Of a DNA stretch of 64,000 nucleotides, positions 37,295 through 46,066 are shown piece after piece. Positions within the stretch are counted from its first letter, which is position 1. Each line of letters begins with the position of its first letter. Source of the stretch: Dechloromonas sp. A34. GTDB lineage: Bacteria; Pseudomonadota; Gammaproteobacteria; Burkholderiales; Rhodocyclaceae. Location of the stretch: NCBI RefSeq assembly GCF_026261605.1, contig NZ_CP102486.1, positions 2,046,001-2,110,000 of the forward strand, given 5' to 3'. The notes below the pieces were generated by a model. That model made no database searches and had not been told where the DNA came from. It was given only the letters and a program-made list of their open reading frames with translations. Position numbers and translations under genes: made by a program.

Positions 37295-37672
37295 ATGGTT
37301 TGCGAGAAGCCAGCCCCGCCGCCGGCCAGCGAGCGCGGCACGCGGGTGGCCCTGATCTTCGCGCTGACCGCCGAACGCCTTACGGCCTTCTACGAGTACG
37401 GCCAGTGGCTGACCGACGGGCAGGGCGCCAGCCTGGCCGCCGACTGGCTGGCGCGTTCTAAACGCACGTTGCCGCTCAGCGAGCGGCGGGCGCTTTCGGC
37501 GCTCAGCGACCAGCTGGCACGACAGATCGCCAGCACGCTGTCGCGGGAGGCCGGGCTGTACACCGCTCACGACATGATGGAAGCGCTCGATCCCAACCAT
37601 CACTCCGAACTGGCCGAGTCGATGATGGTCGAGTGCGAGCGCCTGCTCGACAGCGAGCCGGCTGCGGGCTGA
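37295..37672 (+). CDS. Hypothetical protein
   Basis: 125 residues, acidic and helical, not recognised. It begins MVCEKPAPPPASERGTRVAL and contains LTAERLTAFYEYGQWLTDGQ and LSERRALSALSDQLARQIAS; it has no signal peptide or membrane segment. GGAAGG lies 10 bases before the ATG. It diverges from the TonB-receptor operon and converges with the PIN gene, ending 3 bases before that gene's stop. The coding call rests on the intact frame, ribosome site and codon use. Confidence 0.65.
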   Translation: MVCEKPAPPPASERGTRVALIFALTAERLTAFYEYGQWLTDGQGASLAADWLARSKRTLPLSERRALSALSDQLARQIASTLSREAGLYTAHDMMEALDPNHHSELAESMMVECERLLDSEPAAG

Positions 37673-37675
37673 GTT

Positions 37676-38095
37676 TCAGCCGGCGAGCAGCGCCGAAGCC
37701 GCCGCCGGCTTCATGATCTGGAAAGCCAGCGTCGTCCGCCCGCGCAATTTGAGCAGGGCCTTGTCCTTGCTGACCAGGATGTTGGCGCCGCAACGGGCGG
37801 CTAGTTCGAGGAATTTCTGGTCGTCGCGGTCCTTGCAACGCGGCAGGGGCGGCGCTTCGCCGGCCGGGACGAGCTGGATCAGACCGCTGTAGCGGGCGTA
37901 GCGTTCGCTGATCATGCCCGGAGTCATTTTCAGCTGCGGGTAGGTCAGCACCCGTTGCAACTCGTCGAGCGTGCGTTCGTCGGCAAAGCATGCGATGCGG
38001 CCGCTTTCCAGTGCCGCCATGATCGGCACGGCATCGGTATTGGCCCAATGGAAGAGGTCGAGGACGACGTTGGTGTCGAGAACTAAGCGCAGCAT
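37676..38095 (-). CDS. PIN domain protein (putative toxin, no antitoxin seen)
   Basis: 139 residues. PIN-fold nuclease features: LRLVLDTNVVLDLFHW with the first acidic residue, FADERTLDELQRVLTYPQL, and a C-terminal acidic patch KDRDDQKFLELAARCGANI, VSKDKALLKL. It matches the PIN-family putative toxin-antitoxin toxin group. No antitoxin-like gene is adjacent on either side, so it may be an orphan or serve RNA metabolism. Start ATG 38095; the longer upstream frame reads into dusC. Confidence 0.85.
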   Translation of the reverse strand: MLRLVLDTNVVLDLFHWANTDAVPIMAALESGRIACFADERTLDELQRVLTYPQLKMTPGMISERYARYSGLIQLVPAGEAPPLPRCKDRDDQKFLELAARCGANILVSKDKALLKLRGRTTLAFQIMKPAAASALLAG

Positions 38096-38143
38096 GGCGC
38101 GGATTATAATGCGCACCACTTCAATGCCTTGTCCGGAAACCCG

Positions 38144-39115
38144 ATGCCCCGCCTTTTTCTCGCCCCGATGGAGGGGCTCGCCGACTACGTCCTGCGCGAC
38201 GTGCTGACCGGCATCGGCGGCTTCGACGCGGCGGTTTCCGAGTTCGTCCGGGTTTCGGGTTCGGTGCTGCCGCGGCGCACCTACGAGCGCATCTGTCCGG
38301 AAGTCCTGAACGGTTGCCAGACCCCGGTCGGCACGCCGATGGCCATCCAGTTGCTGGGCAGCGATCCCTATTGGCTGGGCCTGAATGCCGAGCAGGCCAG
38401 CGCGCTGTCGCCGCACGGCATCGATCTGAATTTCGGCTGTCCTGCCAAGACGGTCAATCGGCATGGGGGCGGGGCGATGCTGTTGGGCGATCCCGAACTG
38501 CTGAGCCGGATCGTGCGCTCGGTGCGGGCGGCGGTGCCCGATCCGATCCCGGTGACCGCCAAGATGCGGCTCGGCATCTCCGACACCTCGCTCGCCATCG
38601 ATTGTGCCCAGGCGCTGGCCGAGGGCGGCGCGGCATCGCTGGTGGTGCATGCCCGCACCAAGGATCACGGTTACCGGCCGCCGGCCCACTGGGAGTGGAT
38701 CGCGCGCATCGCCGACGCGGTGAATATCCCGGTGATCGCTAACGGCGAAGTGTGGACGGTGGACGACTGGCGGCGTTGCCGCTCGGTCAGCGCCTGCGCC
38801 GACGTCATGATCGGGCGCGGCGCCGTCGCCGATCCCTTCCTGGCCTTGCGGATCAAGGGCTTGATGGATGAAGAGCCCTCGCCGGAGGACTGGCGTGCCC
38901 TGTTGCCACGCATCGCCGAATACTGGGAAAAGGTGCAGCGGCGGGTCGTGCCTGGTCACGCACCGGGCCGGCTGAAGTTGTTGCTCAGCTACTTCCGGCG
39001 GACCTGGCCGCAGGCCAGCGAGTTGTACGCCGCGGTGCGGACCATTCGCGATCCGCTGGCCATCCCCGGGGTGCTCGACGCCGCCGTCATCAAGTACGGT
39101 TCGCCGGCGAGCTGA
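38144..39115 (+). CDS. dusC: tRNA-dihydrouridine synthase (DusC type)
   Basis: 323 residues. FMN-dependent reduction of uridine in the tRNA D-loop. MPRLFLAPMEGLADYVLRDV at the start, HGIDLNFGCPAKTVNRHGGG (the active-site Cys motif in the DusC form), TAKMRLGISDTSLA and VVHARTKDHGYRPPAHWEWI. ATG 38144 was chosen (LAPMEG context) over an in-frame TTG 15 bases earlier. A TATAAT -10-like box lies at 38105-38110, between this gene and the divergent PIN gene. Confidence 0.94.
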   Translation: MPRLFLAPMEGLADYVLRDVLTGIGGFDAAVSEFVRVSGSVLPRRTYERICPEVLNGCQTPVGTPMAIQLLGSDPYWLGLNAEQASALSPHGIDLNFGCPAKTVNRHGGGAMLLGDPELLSRIVRSVRAAVPDPIPVTAKMRLGISDTSLAIDCAQALAEGGAASLVVHARTKDHGYRPPAHWEWIARIADAVNIPVIANGEVWTVDDWRRCRSVSACADVMIGRGAVADPFLALRIKGLMDEEPSPEDWRALLPRIAEYWEKVQRRVVPGHAPGRLKLLLSYFRRTWPQASELYAAVRTIRDPLAIPGVLDAAVIKYGSPAS

Positions 39116-39159
39116 TCGGCGGCATCAATGGTGGTGGCGCCGCTGCGCGCCACGTCGGG

Positions 39160-40137
39160 TCAGGTTCCGAACAGGCGCCGGAAGCCACCGCTCAGGCGTT
39201 GCAGAAACGGTCGCTGGGTCGCAGCATGGGCCGCCTGCCGGGTCAGTTGATCGAGACTCTGGTTGAACGCCTGCTTGCTGACCTGATCGATCTCCTCGAC
39301 CATATGGCGGCGGGTCAGTTCGGGATTCGCCTTCAACTGTTGACGCTTGCGTCCGGCGGCGGTGATGGCAAGTACCAGAACACCGGGCTTCACCGGTTTC
39401 GGAATGAAACGGAAAATCTGCCCCTGGTTGATCAGGCTGACGACCTCGCCGGAATCGGTGCCGGCGGTGTAGACCACGGTGACGATGCTCGGATGCTGTT
39501 GCTTGAGCATGCGTAGCAGCGCGGTCGTATCGGTGTTGGCGACCCGGGTGTCGGAGAGGACGATTCCGATGTCGTTGTCGTCGAAGGCAGCCACCGCCTC
39601 GCCGATATCCCGGGCATGGATGACGTTCAGTGCCGACCCGAGTTCCTGTGTCAGGTGTTCGGCCAGCGTCGCCTCGTCATCGATCAGCAGGATGCTCTCG
39701 CGGCTCGCTGTGGGGGCCGGTAGTGTGGCCGTGTCGGTGCTCGTCTCGGGTGCGGGATGGGTGCGGGCAATGACCACGGCTTCGGCCACCACGGCGGGCA
39801 ATTCCGTGATTTTCCAGGGCTTGCTGATGAAGCGGAAAACCTCGCTGTCATTGACCGACCGGAGCAGGGCCTGCAGGTCGGAGTAGCCGGTGAGCATGAT
39901 CCGCATCGAGCGCGGCGACAGCTTGCGTACTTCGTGCAGGAATTCGGATCCCATCATGCCGGGCATCCGTTGGTCGGAGATGACGACATCGAAGTCATGC
40001 TGCTCGATCAGGGCCAGGCCGGCCTGGCCGCTGGATGCCGTGAGTACCTCGAAATCCTTCTGCAGCAGCCAGGTCAGCGAGCGCAGGATATTCGGTTCGT
40101 CATCAACGCAAAGAATGCGTCCTTTTCTTTCAGTCAT
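39160..40137 (-). CDS. Response regulator with two receiver domains
   Basis: 325 residues, cytoplasmic. First receiver (about 7-125): ILCVDDEPNILRSLTWLLQ, phosphoacceptor Asp in VVISDQRMPGMMG, FISKPWK. Second receiver (about 150-270): ILLIDDEATLAEHLTQEL, GIVLSDTRVANTDTTALLRM, FIPKPVKPG. No output domain, then a helical tail. ATG 40137 has GGAGAA upstream. It starts 15 bases after the adjacent sensor kinase stop and is its likely partner. Confidence 0.9.
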   Translation of the reverse strand: MTERKGRILCVDDEPNILRSLTWLLQKDFEVLTASSGQAGLALIEQHDFDVVISDQRMPGMMGSEFLHEVRKLSPRSMRIMLTGYSDLQALLRSVNDSEVFRFISKPWKITELPAVVAEAVVIARTHPAPETSTDTATLPAPTASRESILLIDDEATLAEHLTQELGSALNVIHARDIGEAVAAFDDNDIGIVLSDTRVANTDTTALLRMLKQQHPSIVTVVYTAGTDSGEVVSLINQGQIFRFIPKPVKPGVLVLAITAAGRKRQQLKANPELTRRHMVEEIDQVSKQAFNQSLDQLTRQAAHAATQRPFLQRLSGGFRRLFGT

Positions 40138-40152
40138 TTGGCAATTCTCCAA

Positions 40153-42003
40153 CTAGGCGGCGACAGGTAGATAGACGCTGAAGGTCGTCCCGGAATCTTC
40201 CCCGGTTCGCGTCCGCACCGAAATTTCGCCGCCGTGTTCGGTAATGATGGTCCGGGCGATGCTCAGTCCGAGGCCCGTGCCTTCGCCGGCCGGTTTGGTC
40301 GTGTAATAGGTGTCCCAGATATGGGGCAGATGTTCGTCGGGGATTCCGCTGCCGGTATCCGAGACATCGACCCGGATCCGCCCGGCCTCGAGCAGGCTGC
40401 GCACGGTGATCGTGCCGGCCTCGGCGATCGCGTGCGCGGCGTTGTTGATCAGGTTCAGAAACACCTGGTTGAGCTGCGATACGTTGCACTCGATGGCCGG
40501 CAAGGTGCCGAACGCTTCATCGACTTCAATGGTGGTCGGGATGACGCTCTTGGCGATGTAGATCACGTTGTGCAGGCTCTTGTTGAGATCGACGCGCGAG
40601 GTCTTGGAGCGGTCGAGGCGGGTGAAGTCGCGCAGGTTCTCGACCAGTTCGCGCATCTGCTCGACGCCTTGCAGCGTGTCCTGGAGCATGGCCTGCGGTG
40701 CCTTGATGTCGAGGTCGGCGTCTTCGATACCGGCCACGCGACTGCGCGCATCGGCAATATTGACCATCACTTTGTCGGCAGCGCTGCCCTTGACCAGACG
40801 GGAAAACGCGCCGGCGACCTGCAGCGGCACGGCATAGCGGTCCAGCGCCTGCATCGCCATCTCGATATTGGCGGAGGAGAACGCCAGCGGAGTGTTCAAC
40901 TGGTGGGCAACGCCGGCCACCATCTGGCCGAGCGACGCCATTTTTTCCGACTGGGCCAGCTGTTGTTGAGCCTGGTCGCGATCCTTCTCCTGACGCGCGA
41001 TGATCGCCGCCGCCCGCCAGACGATGGCGAACAGGGCGCCGAACAGCAGCAGCAATAGCAGCATCACGATCGCCAGGGTCCGCGTACCGGAGGCTTCGAC
41101 CTTCTCCTGATTGACCGCGGCCGCCGCTTCGACCTTTTCCTGGTTGTCGGTCGCTGCCTTCCGGATATCGGCGGAGGTTGCCTTGATCTGGTTCAGGAAG
41201 GGGGTAACGTCGGAGTAGACCTCGAAGACGCCGACCACCTTTTCACTGCCGGGAGCGAGAACAGGCAAGTAGCTGGAGATCAGGTCGCGCTTTTCGACGA
41301 CGCCCTCGAAAGCGCTGAACTTGTCGCGGAAGGTCAGTTCGCTGGTCGGCTTGCCATCGACGGCGGCGCCTTTCCAGCCGGCGTTCATGCTCTTGTCCTC
41401 GCCCATCTGGGCCGCCTCGGAGGAATAAACCGTGATCCCGCGCAGATCGAAGACCTTGATCTTGAAGACGGTGCTCTTCTTCATCATGTCGAAGACCTTG
41501 GCGTTGAGCGCGGAGAACTCGGGAAAGGCGGCAATCTTCTTGCCGATCTCGGCGAAGCAGGCCTTTTTCTCGGCCGGTGCCTTCAGCTTTCCGTCTTTCT
41601 CGTCCTTGACGTCGGCGATCGCCCGACAACCTTCAACTGGTATTTGCGCGGCCTTGGCGACGAACGGAGCGAAGTCCTGTTGCCAGAGGGCATTGGCGAA
41701 GAGGCGGGTGAGATTGACGTTGCCGGCTTCGTGGATGCTCAGCAGGTCGCGGCGCGCCGCACTGTCCTGGCGAGTGGAAAAGTCATCCTGGACCTGCTTG
41801 AAGAAGGCGTTCTGCTCCTGCTGGACGTCCTTGAAGAAAACGTCCTGTTCTTTTTCGAAGTACCACAGGGCGCCGGCGACCAGCAGGAAGATAACGAGAC
41901 TGGTGGCGGCGAAAAACGGCAACAGTCGGAAGCGTCCGGCATTGCCGATCAATGCGGCTGCCCGTTCGCTGGCCGGGCCGGAGGTCATGCTTTTGGGTGT
42001 CAC
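40153..42003 (-). CDS. Membrane sensor histidine kinase
   Basis: 616 residues. A first membrane helix (LPFFAATSLVIFLLVAGALW) and a second around 320 (IVMLLLLLLFGALFAIVWRA) flank a periplasmic Cache-like sensory region of about 260 residues with coiled ends (KDVQQEQNAFFKQVQDDF). Then a coiled linker and kinase core: phospho-His in VAGVAHQLNTPLAF, N box NLINNAAHAI, G1 VSDTGSGIP, G2 GTGLGLSIARTI. GTG 42003 has AGGGGG upstream. The ligand is unknown. It is paired with the double-receiver protein downstream. Confidence 0.9.
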   Translation of the reverse strand: MTPKSMTSGPASERAAALIGNAGRFRLLPFFAATSLVIFLLVAGALWYFEKEQDVFFKDVQQEQNAFFKQVQDDFSTRQDSAARRDLLSIHEAGNVNLTRLFANALWQQDFAPFVAKAAQIPVEGCRAIADVKDEKDGKLKAPAEKKACFAEIGKKIAAFPEFSALNAKVFDMMKKSTVFKIKVFDLRGITVYSSEAAQMGEDKSMNAGWKGAAVDGKPTSELTFRDKFSAFEGVVEKRDLISSYLPVLAPGSEKVVGVFEVYSDVTPFLNQIKATSADIRKAATDNQEKVEAAAAVNQEKVEASGTRTLAIVMLLLLLLFGALFAIVWRAAAIIARQEKDRDQAQQQLAQSEKMASLGQMVAGVAHQLNTPLAFSSANIEMAMQALDRYAVPLQVAGAFSRLVKGSAADKVMVNIADARSRVAGIEDADLDIKAPQAMLQDTLQGVEQMRELVENLRDFTRLDRSKTSRVDLNKSLHNVIYIAKSVIPTTIEVDEAFGTLPAIECNVSQLNQVFLNLINNAAHAIAEAGTITVRSLLEAGRIRVDVSDTGSGIPDEHLPHIWDTYYTTKPAGEGTGLGLSIARTIITEHGGEISVRTRTGEDSGTTFSVYLPVAA

Positions 42004-42348
42004 GGATTAGCCCCCTGAATGACATGTTGTTCGTTTGGCCTGATCGATCGTCATGGCATCCAGCGCCGAGGGCCCCGTTGCAGGACATGCAGTTTTTATG
42101 CCAAACACGCCTGGCCTGCCCAGATCGGGCCTTGGGCCTGAATTCGCGGCGCTAGTCAGAGGTACGGCAGGCTCGTGGTTTTCCCATCCCAGGGAATTGT
42201 TTTTCATTCATGGGATTTTTCCGCGCCCAGGCTTTTTTGGGGAAGAGCCGGTGTTCGTCGCCGCCCTACTTTTTCTTGTTTTTTTAACGCAAGTTCAGGG
42301 AATTTGCCGTTCTCCGCGCCACGATTGCCGTCACGGCGAGGCTTGATG
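42004..42348. other. Intergenic region between divergent kinase and CRP-PilJ genes
   Basis: No convincing gene. It must hold the promoters for the sensor kinase (minus) and the CRP/FNR-PilJ regulator (plus). The central AT-rich part has short inverted repeats (TCCCAT at 42182-42187 with ATGGGA at 42210-42215, and TTCCC/GGGAA at 42181-42196). No FNR-type TTGAT-N4-ATCAA site was seen. An upstream in-frame extension of the regulator (to 42175) reads through this DNA but has non-coding-like composition. Confidence 0.5.
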
Positions 42349-43839
42349 ATGCGATCGCATCTGGCCTGGCGAAACGGAATGGAGTTCTATCTGGAGAACG
42401 GTGTGGGGGCGGAGAAATTGATTCCCGGAGCCAGGGATCGTCAGCTGCGGCAGCGCAATTTGCTGTCCCGCATCCCCCTGTTGACCGACCTCCCGGCTCT
42501 GCAGCTGAACCGGCTGGCCGGGTTCGCTCGCATCGTCGACTTCGCTGCCCATGACTTCCTGTTTCGTGCCGGCGATCCGGTCGGCGAGGCCTATCTGCTG
42601 GTCAGCGGGAGCGTCAAGCGGACGACGCTGTTGCCGGCGGCAACGGAAAAAGTGATCGAACTGGTGCAAACGCCCCAGATCCTGTGCATGGGCGAGGTCT
42701 TCGCGGCCGAAAGCTATGCCTCGTCGGGCGAGGCGATGACGCCGACGACGGTGATCGCCATCGCAGCCCGGCCACTGCGCGCGCTCGTCTGCAATGATCG
42801 CGAACTGAGTTGGCGCATCATCCAGGCGCTGGCCCAACGGCAATATGCCGCCGAGTTCGACAGCACCGGCTACCACTACGGCCTGACCGGAACCCAACGG
42901 GTGCTTGATTTCCTGCTCGGGCTGGCCGGCCAACCCCTCGGCCTGGCCGGTGAAACGACGGTTACCCTGAAAACCAGCAAGAAGACCATTGCCGCGCGGA
43001 TCGGCATGACTCCGGAAAGTTTTTCTCGAAGCCTGCGTCAGTTGAGTGAGAGCGGGATGGTCGTGGTCGAGGGGCGCGACGTCCACATCCAGCATGCGGC
43101 CCTGCTCGATACCGAAATCGGCGACCGCCACCAGCGCCTCAGCTTCTCCCGCAAACCAAGGGGCGTTGGCGAGAGTCCGGCCCAGCCTCTGTCGCCCGGC
43201 AGCCTGATCAACCTTTGCGGGCGCCCGCGGATGCTGGCGCAGCGGCTGGCGACGAACTGGGGGCTGCTCGGGCAGAACATCTCGCCGGCCAAAGCCGGAA
43301 CCAATTTGCGGCAACTGAAGCTTCAGTTCGAGCAGACGCTGGCGCGCCTGAAAAGTCTCGGGTTGACGCCGGGATTCGCCGAACGGCTGGATGAAGTGAC
43401 CACCCTCTGGGCCGCCTACCGGCCCGCCCTGTTCGATGCCCAGCCATCATTGAGCGCTGCCGGCGTCGTCCTCGAACACAGCGAGGCCATGCTCGGGGCG
43501 ATCGACCGCCTGACCAGCGAAGCGGAAAACCTCGCCCGTCGCCCGGCCGGGCATGACGTCAATATCGCGGGCCGCAACCGCATGCTCTCGCAGCGCATCG
43601 CCAAACTCGTCCTGTTCCGGGCGTGGGGCCTGGCCGGCGATCTGATTGCGCAACGACTGGGCGACTCGCTCTGCGAATTCGACGTCAACCTGGTGCGTCT
43701 GAAAAGGAGCGGGGCCAGCGTCCCCGAGCCGGCCGCTGCGTCCGGAAACCGCCATGTCCTGCGCGTGCTGGCCGAGGGCGAACGCCTGTTCCGCCATGTC
43801 GACACCGCCGTCAAGCTCTTCGAGCGACTGGCCAAATGA
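42349..43839 (+). CDS. CRP/FNR-type regulator fused to PilJ/NarX-like domain
   Basis: 496 residues with no membrane segment. Residues about 40-160 form a cyclic-nucleotide-binding-type beta barrel (FRAGDPVGEAYLLVSGSVKR). Then comes a Crp-type helix-turn-helix (KTSKKTIAARIGMTPESFSR). The C-terminal 200 residues are a PilJ-type domain with two P-box-like motifs, LCGRPRMLAQRLA and IAGRNRMLSQRIAKL, similar to the nitrate-binding region of NarX and to PilJ. No N-terminal Cys cluster of FNR is present. ATG 42349 was chosen for spacing from GAGG at 42337-42340; 42346 is equally in frame. It probably regulates nearby respiratory genes, which is inference. Confidence 0.82.
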   Translation: MRSHLAWRNGMEFYLENGVGAEKLIPGARDRQLRQRNLLSRIPLLTDLPALQLNRLAGFARIVDFAAHDFLFRAGDPVGEAYLLVSGSVKRTTLLPAATEKVIELVQTPQILCMGEVFAAESYASSGEAMTPTTVIAIAARPLRALVCNDRELSWRIIQALAQRQYAAEFDSTGYHYGLTGTQRVLDFLLGLAGQPLGLAGETTVTLKTSKKTIAARIGMTPESFSRSLRQLSESGMVVVEGRDVHIQHAALLDTEIGDRHQRLSFSRKPRGVGESPAQPLSPGSLINLCGRPRMLAQRLATNWGLLGQNISPAKAGTNLRQLKLQFEQTLARLKSLGLTPGFAERLDEVTTLWAAYRPALFDAQPSLSAAGVVLEHSEAMLGAIDRLTSEAENLARRPAGHDVNIAGRNRMLSQRIAKLVLFRAWGLAGDLIAQRLGDSLCEFDVNLVRLKRSGASVPEPAAASGNRHVLRVLAEGERLFRHVDTAVKLFERLAK

Positions 43840-43865
43840 AGGGCTGATCGCTGCTATCGGCTGGC

Positions 43866-44975
43866 TCAGGCGGTCGGCCGTCCCGGCGCCTGGCCGAGGA
43901 TGCGCTCCATGCCGGCCATCACCGTCAGGTTGGCTTCTTCCATGCGGGTCAGGGCGTCGAGGGCGCCGTTGAAGTCGCCGCTACGGTAGCGCGCGACGGC
44001 CTGCCGGGCCTGGTCGTGCACCGCCTTGTGCGGCGCTTCCATTTCGCGGTAGCCGGGCAGGCGCGAAAACTCGGCGCGGCCTTCGCCTTCGTAATACCAG
44101 CGGCCGAGGCGGCATTGGGTTTCGTCGGGCAGTTCCTCCGGCTTGAGGTCGGAGAGGCCGAGCAGCACTTTGTACACTTCGAGCTTCAGTGTCAGTTCCT
44201 CGATATTGGCCAGTTCGGCATTGGCCAGGCGGGACGATGAGGCGATGCTGTCCTGCATCTGCTGCGAGAGGCCGAGCAGGCGCTGCATGCTGCGCATCGC
44301 GGCCTCGCTTTCGGCGCCCTGGCTGGCGGCGCTGCCTGCCCCGATGTCCATGATCGCCTTGGCCTGGCCGGTTTCCTTTTGTATGCCGGCAACCAGGCCG
44401 CCGATCTCGGTGGTCGCCTTGGCGGTGCGTTCGGCCAGTTTCCTGACCTCGTCGGCGACCACGGCAAAACCGCGCCCGGCTTCGCCGGCCCGCGCCGCCT
44501 CGATGGCGGCATTGAGCGCCAGCAGATTGGTCTGTTCGGCGATCTCCTTGATCAGCTGGACGATGCCGCCGATCTCGCCGGCCCGGTGCGACAGGTCTTC
44601 GACGCTCGCGCCGGCCGAACTGATGCGCTCGAACATGCCGTGCAGGCTGGAAGCGATTTTCTCGAAGGCCGAGCGGTTGGCGTCCGATTCCTTGGCGGCG
44701 GTCAGGGCCTTGGCCGAATCGTCGTTCAGTTGGGTGGAGAGTCCGGAAAAAGAGAGGCGGATGCCCGCCAGCGATTCGCCGAAGCGGGGGATGTTGCCGA
44801 GCACGCCGTCGAGCAGTGTCTGGCGTTTCAGGAGTTCCTGTTGCTGGCTCTCCGCCAGGGCGAGGCGGGAGTGGACGGCGGCCAGTTCGTCCTGCAGCGC
44901 TGCCGAGCGCGCCTGCAAGGCGGCATTCTCGGTCCGGGCGGTGGCCAGGTCTCGTTTAGTCTTGGCGCCGAACAT
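43866..44975 (-). CDS. Soluble methyl-accepting chemotaxis protein with CZB domain
   Basis: 369 residues and no membrane helix, so a cytoplasmic chemoreceptor. N-terminal coiled coil (residues 1-70), MCP signalling domain with the hairpin tip [20 protein letters not shown], and a C-terminal chemoreceptor zinc-binding (CZB) domain with His/Cys ligands ([30 protein letters not shown]). CZB receptors sense zinc or oxidants such as hypochlorite. It lies beside the nos cluster and converges with the CRP-PilJ gene. Confidence 0.9.
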   Translation of the reverse strand: MFGAKTKRDLATARTENAALQARSAALQDELAAVHSRLALAESQQQELLKRQTLLDGVLGNIPRFGESLAGIRLSFSGLSTQLNDDSAKALTAAKESDANRSAFEKIASSLHGMFERISSAGASVEDLSHRAGEIGGIVQLIKEIAEQTNLLALNAAIEAARAGEAGRGFAVVADEVRKLAERTAKATTEIGGLVAGIQKETGQAKAIMDIGAGSAASQGAESEAAMRSMQRLLGLSQQMQDSIASSSRLANAELANIEELTLKLEVYKVLLGLSDLKPEELPDETQCRLGRWYYEGEGRAEFSRLPGYREMEAPHKAVHDQARQAVARYRSGDFNGALDALTRMEEANLTVMAGMERILGQAPGRPTA

Positions 44976-45016
44976 GGGGCTGCCCTTCTCTGTAGTGGTT
45001 GATTGTCGAGTAATTC

Positions 45017-45065
45017 ATTTGGTGTTAGCCGTGCATTGATGAGCGGCACCAAATCACCCATTTGG
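45017..45065. promoter_or_regulatory. Clustered inverted repeats upstream of chemoreceptor gene
   Basis: ATTTGGTG (45017-45024), CACCAAAT (45047-45054) and CCAAAT-CACCC-ATTTGG (45049-45065): three related half-sites within 49 bases, 42-90 bases upstream of the chemoreceptor start. They look like a possible operator, but no regulator can be assigned. Confidence 0.35.
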
Positions 45066-45079
45066 CCTGTGCGGCGCTG

Positions 45080-45122
45080 AGGAAAGCCGGCCGTGGCCAG
45101 CTTTCCTTTCCCGGACGGGAAA
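45080..45122 (-). terminator. Double hairpin after the cytochrome c gene
   Basis: Immediately after the stop: TTTCCCG-GA-CGGGAAA (45107-45122), then a long stem AGGAAAGC...GCTTTCCT (45080-45107) with self-complementary GGCC inside. These two stems probably end the nos transcript. Confidence 0.65.
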
Positions 45123-45440
45123 TTACTTCAGCGACAGCACCCAGTCGGCGAGGCGCTTGGCTTCGGCCTCGGTGACATTGTTCGGCGGCATCGGGATTTC
45201 GCCCCAGGCGCCCTTGCCGCCGCCCTTGATCTTGGCCGCCAGCTTGGCCGGGGCCGCCTTGTCGTCCTTGTACTTGGCGGCAACTTCCTTGTAGCCGGGG
45301 CCGACCAGTTTCTTGTCGACGGTATGGCAGGACATGCAGTTCTTGGCCTTGGCCAGCGGCAATTCGTCGGCCGCATAGGCCTGGCCGGCGGTGGTGGCGA
45401 TGGTTGCCGTGGCAATCAGGGCAGCATGGATGAGTTTCAT
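45123..45440 (-). CDS. Class I cytochrome c (c551/c552-like)
   Basis: 105 residues. Signal peptide (MKLIHAALIATATIATTAGQ, cleavage near AYA), heme-binding CMSCH, PGYKEVAAKY and axial Met in IPMPPNNVTEAEAKRLADWV. A small periplasmic electron carrier, plausibly the donor to NosZ since it is the last gene of the nos cluster (about 100 bases after nosL). RBS GGAGTGA precedes the ATG. Confidence 0.92.
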   Translation of the reverse strand: MKLIHAALIATATIATTAGQAYAADELPLAKAKNCMSCHTVDKKLVGPGYKEVAAKYKDDKAAPAKLAAKIKGGGKGAWGEIPMPPNNVTEAEAKRLADWVLSLK

Positions 45441-45541
45441 GGTTCACTCCGTTTCGTGGGTTGGGGGTAAAACAAGGGATGGCCCGCGAGGCGCGAGCCA
45501 AAGCAGTAAGGGTCGCCGGCTGGACAGGCAAGCGGCATCGC

Positions 45542-46066
45542 CTACATCTTTTCGTCATGCTTGGCGCCGCCGCTCAGATCGACCATGTCGAGCGTGACCT
45601 GGGCAAAGGGCAGGACCTTGCCGCCATACTGTCCGGCGAACTTGCGGGCATCGGCCTCGCTGGCAAACGAGGGAACGGTCGGGCCCATCGAGCCGCGGCG
45701 CGGGCTGTCGATCACATAGAAGGCGGTTTTGGCGTCGATCCACTGGCCTTCCGGGCGATTCCAGTCGGCTTTGCCCATGTCCTGGGTGTAGATGGCGAGG
45801 ATGCGTTTCTTCTGTTCCGGGCGCAGCAGGATGGAGAACATTTCCCGGGTATCGCAGAAAAAGTCCGGTGTCCCCTGGTCGTAATGGATCTGTGCTTTGG
45901 GGCCGGGGAAGTCGAGCAGGACCATGCCGTCCAGCGCACAACTGGTGTCGCCGGCAATCTCCAGCGGCGGCGTCGGTTTCGCCGACTCGCCACAGGCGGC
46001 GAGCAGCAGCGTCGTACTGAACAGGATGGGCAGCAGGGAGGCCCGCCGCGAATGCAACTTCATCAT
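45542..46066 (-). CDS. nosL: NosL copper-binding lipoprotein
   Basis: 174 residues. Lipoprotein signal with lipobox LLAAC; outer- or inner-membrane-anchored copper chaperone supplying Cu(I) for NosZ assembly. Features: DTSCALDGMVLLDFPGPKAQ, FFCDTREMFSILLRPEQ, FYVIDSPRRGSMGPTVPSF. The start is at ATG 46064-46066, overlapping the nosY stop (ATGA). The C-terminal part ends in GGAKHDEKM. Confidence 0.9.
   Translation of the reverse strand: MMKLHSRRASLLPILFSTTLLLAACGESAKPTPPLEIAGDTSCALDGMVLLDFPGPKAQIHYDQGTPDFFCDTREMFSILLRPEQKKRILAIYTQDMGKADWNRPEGQWIDAKTAFYVIDSPRRGSMGPTVPSFASEADARKFAGQYGGKVLPFAQVTLDMVDLSGGAKHDEKM

Noticed and set aside
42175..42348. Upstream extension of the CRP-PilJ reading frame
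   Set aside because: The 58 extra residues are Arg/Pro/Phe-rich without family similarity, and a ribosome site sits right before 42349.
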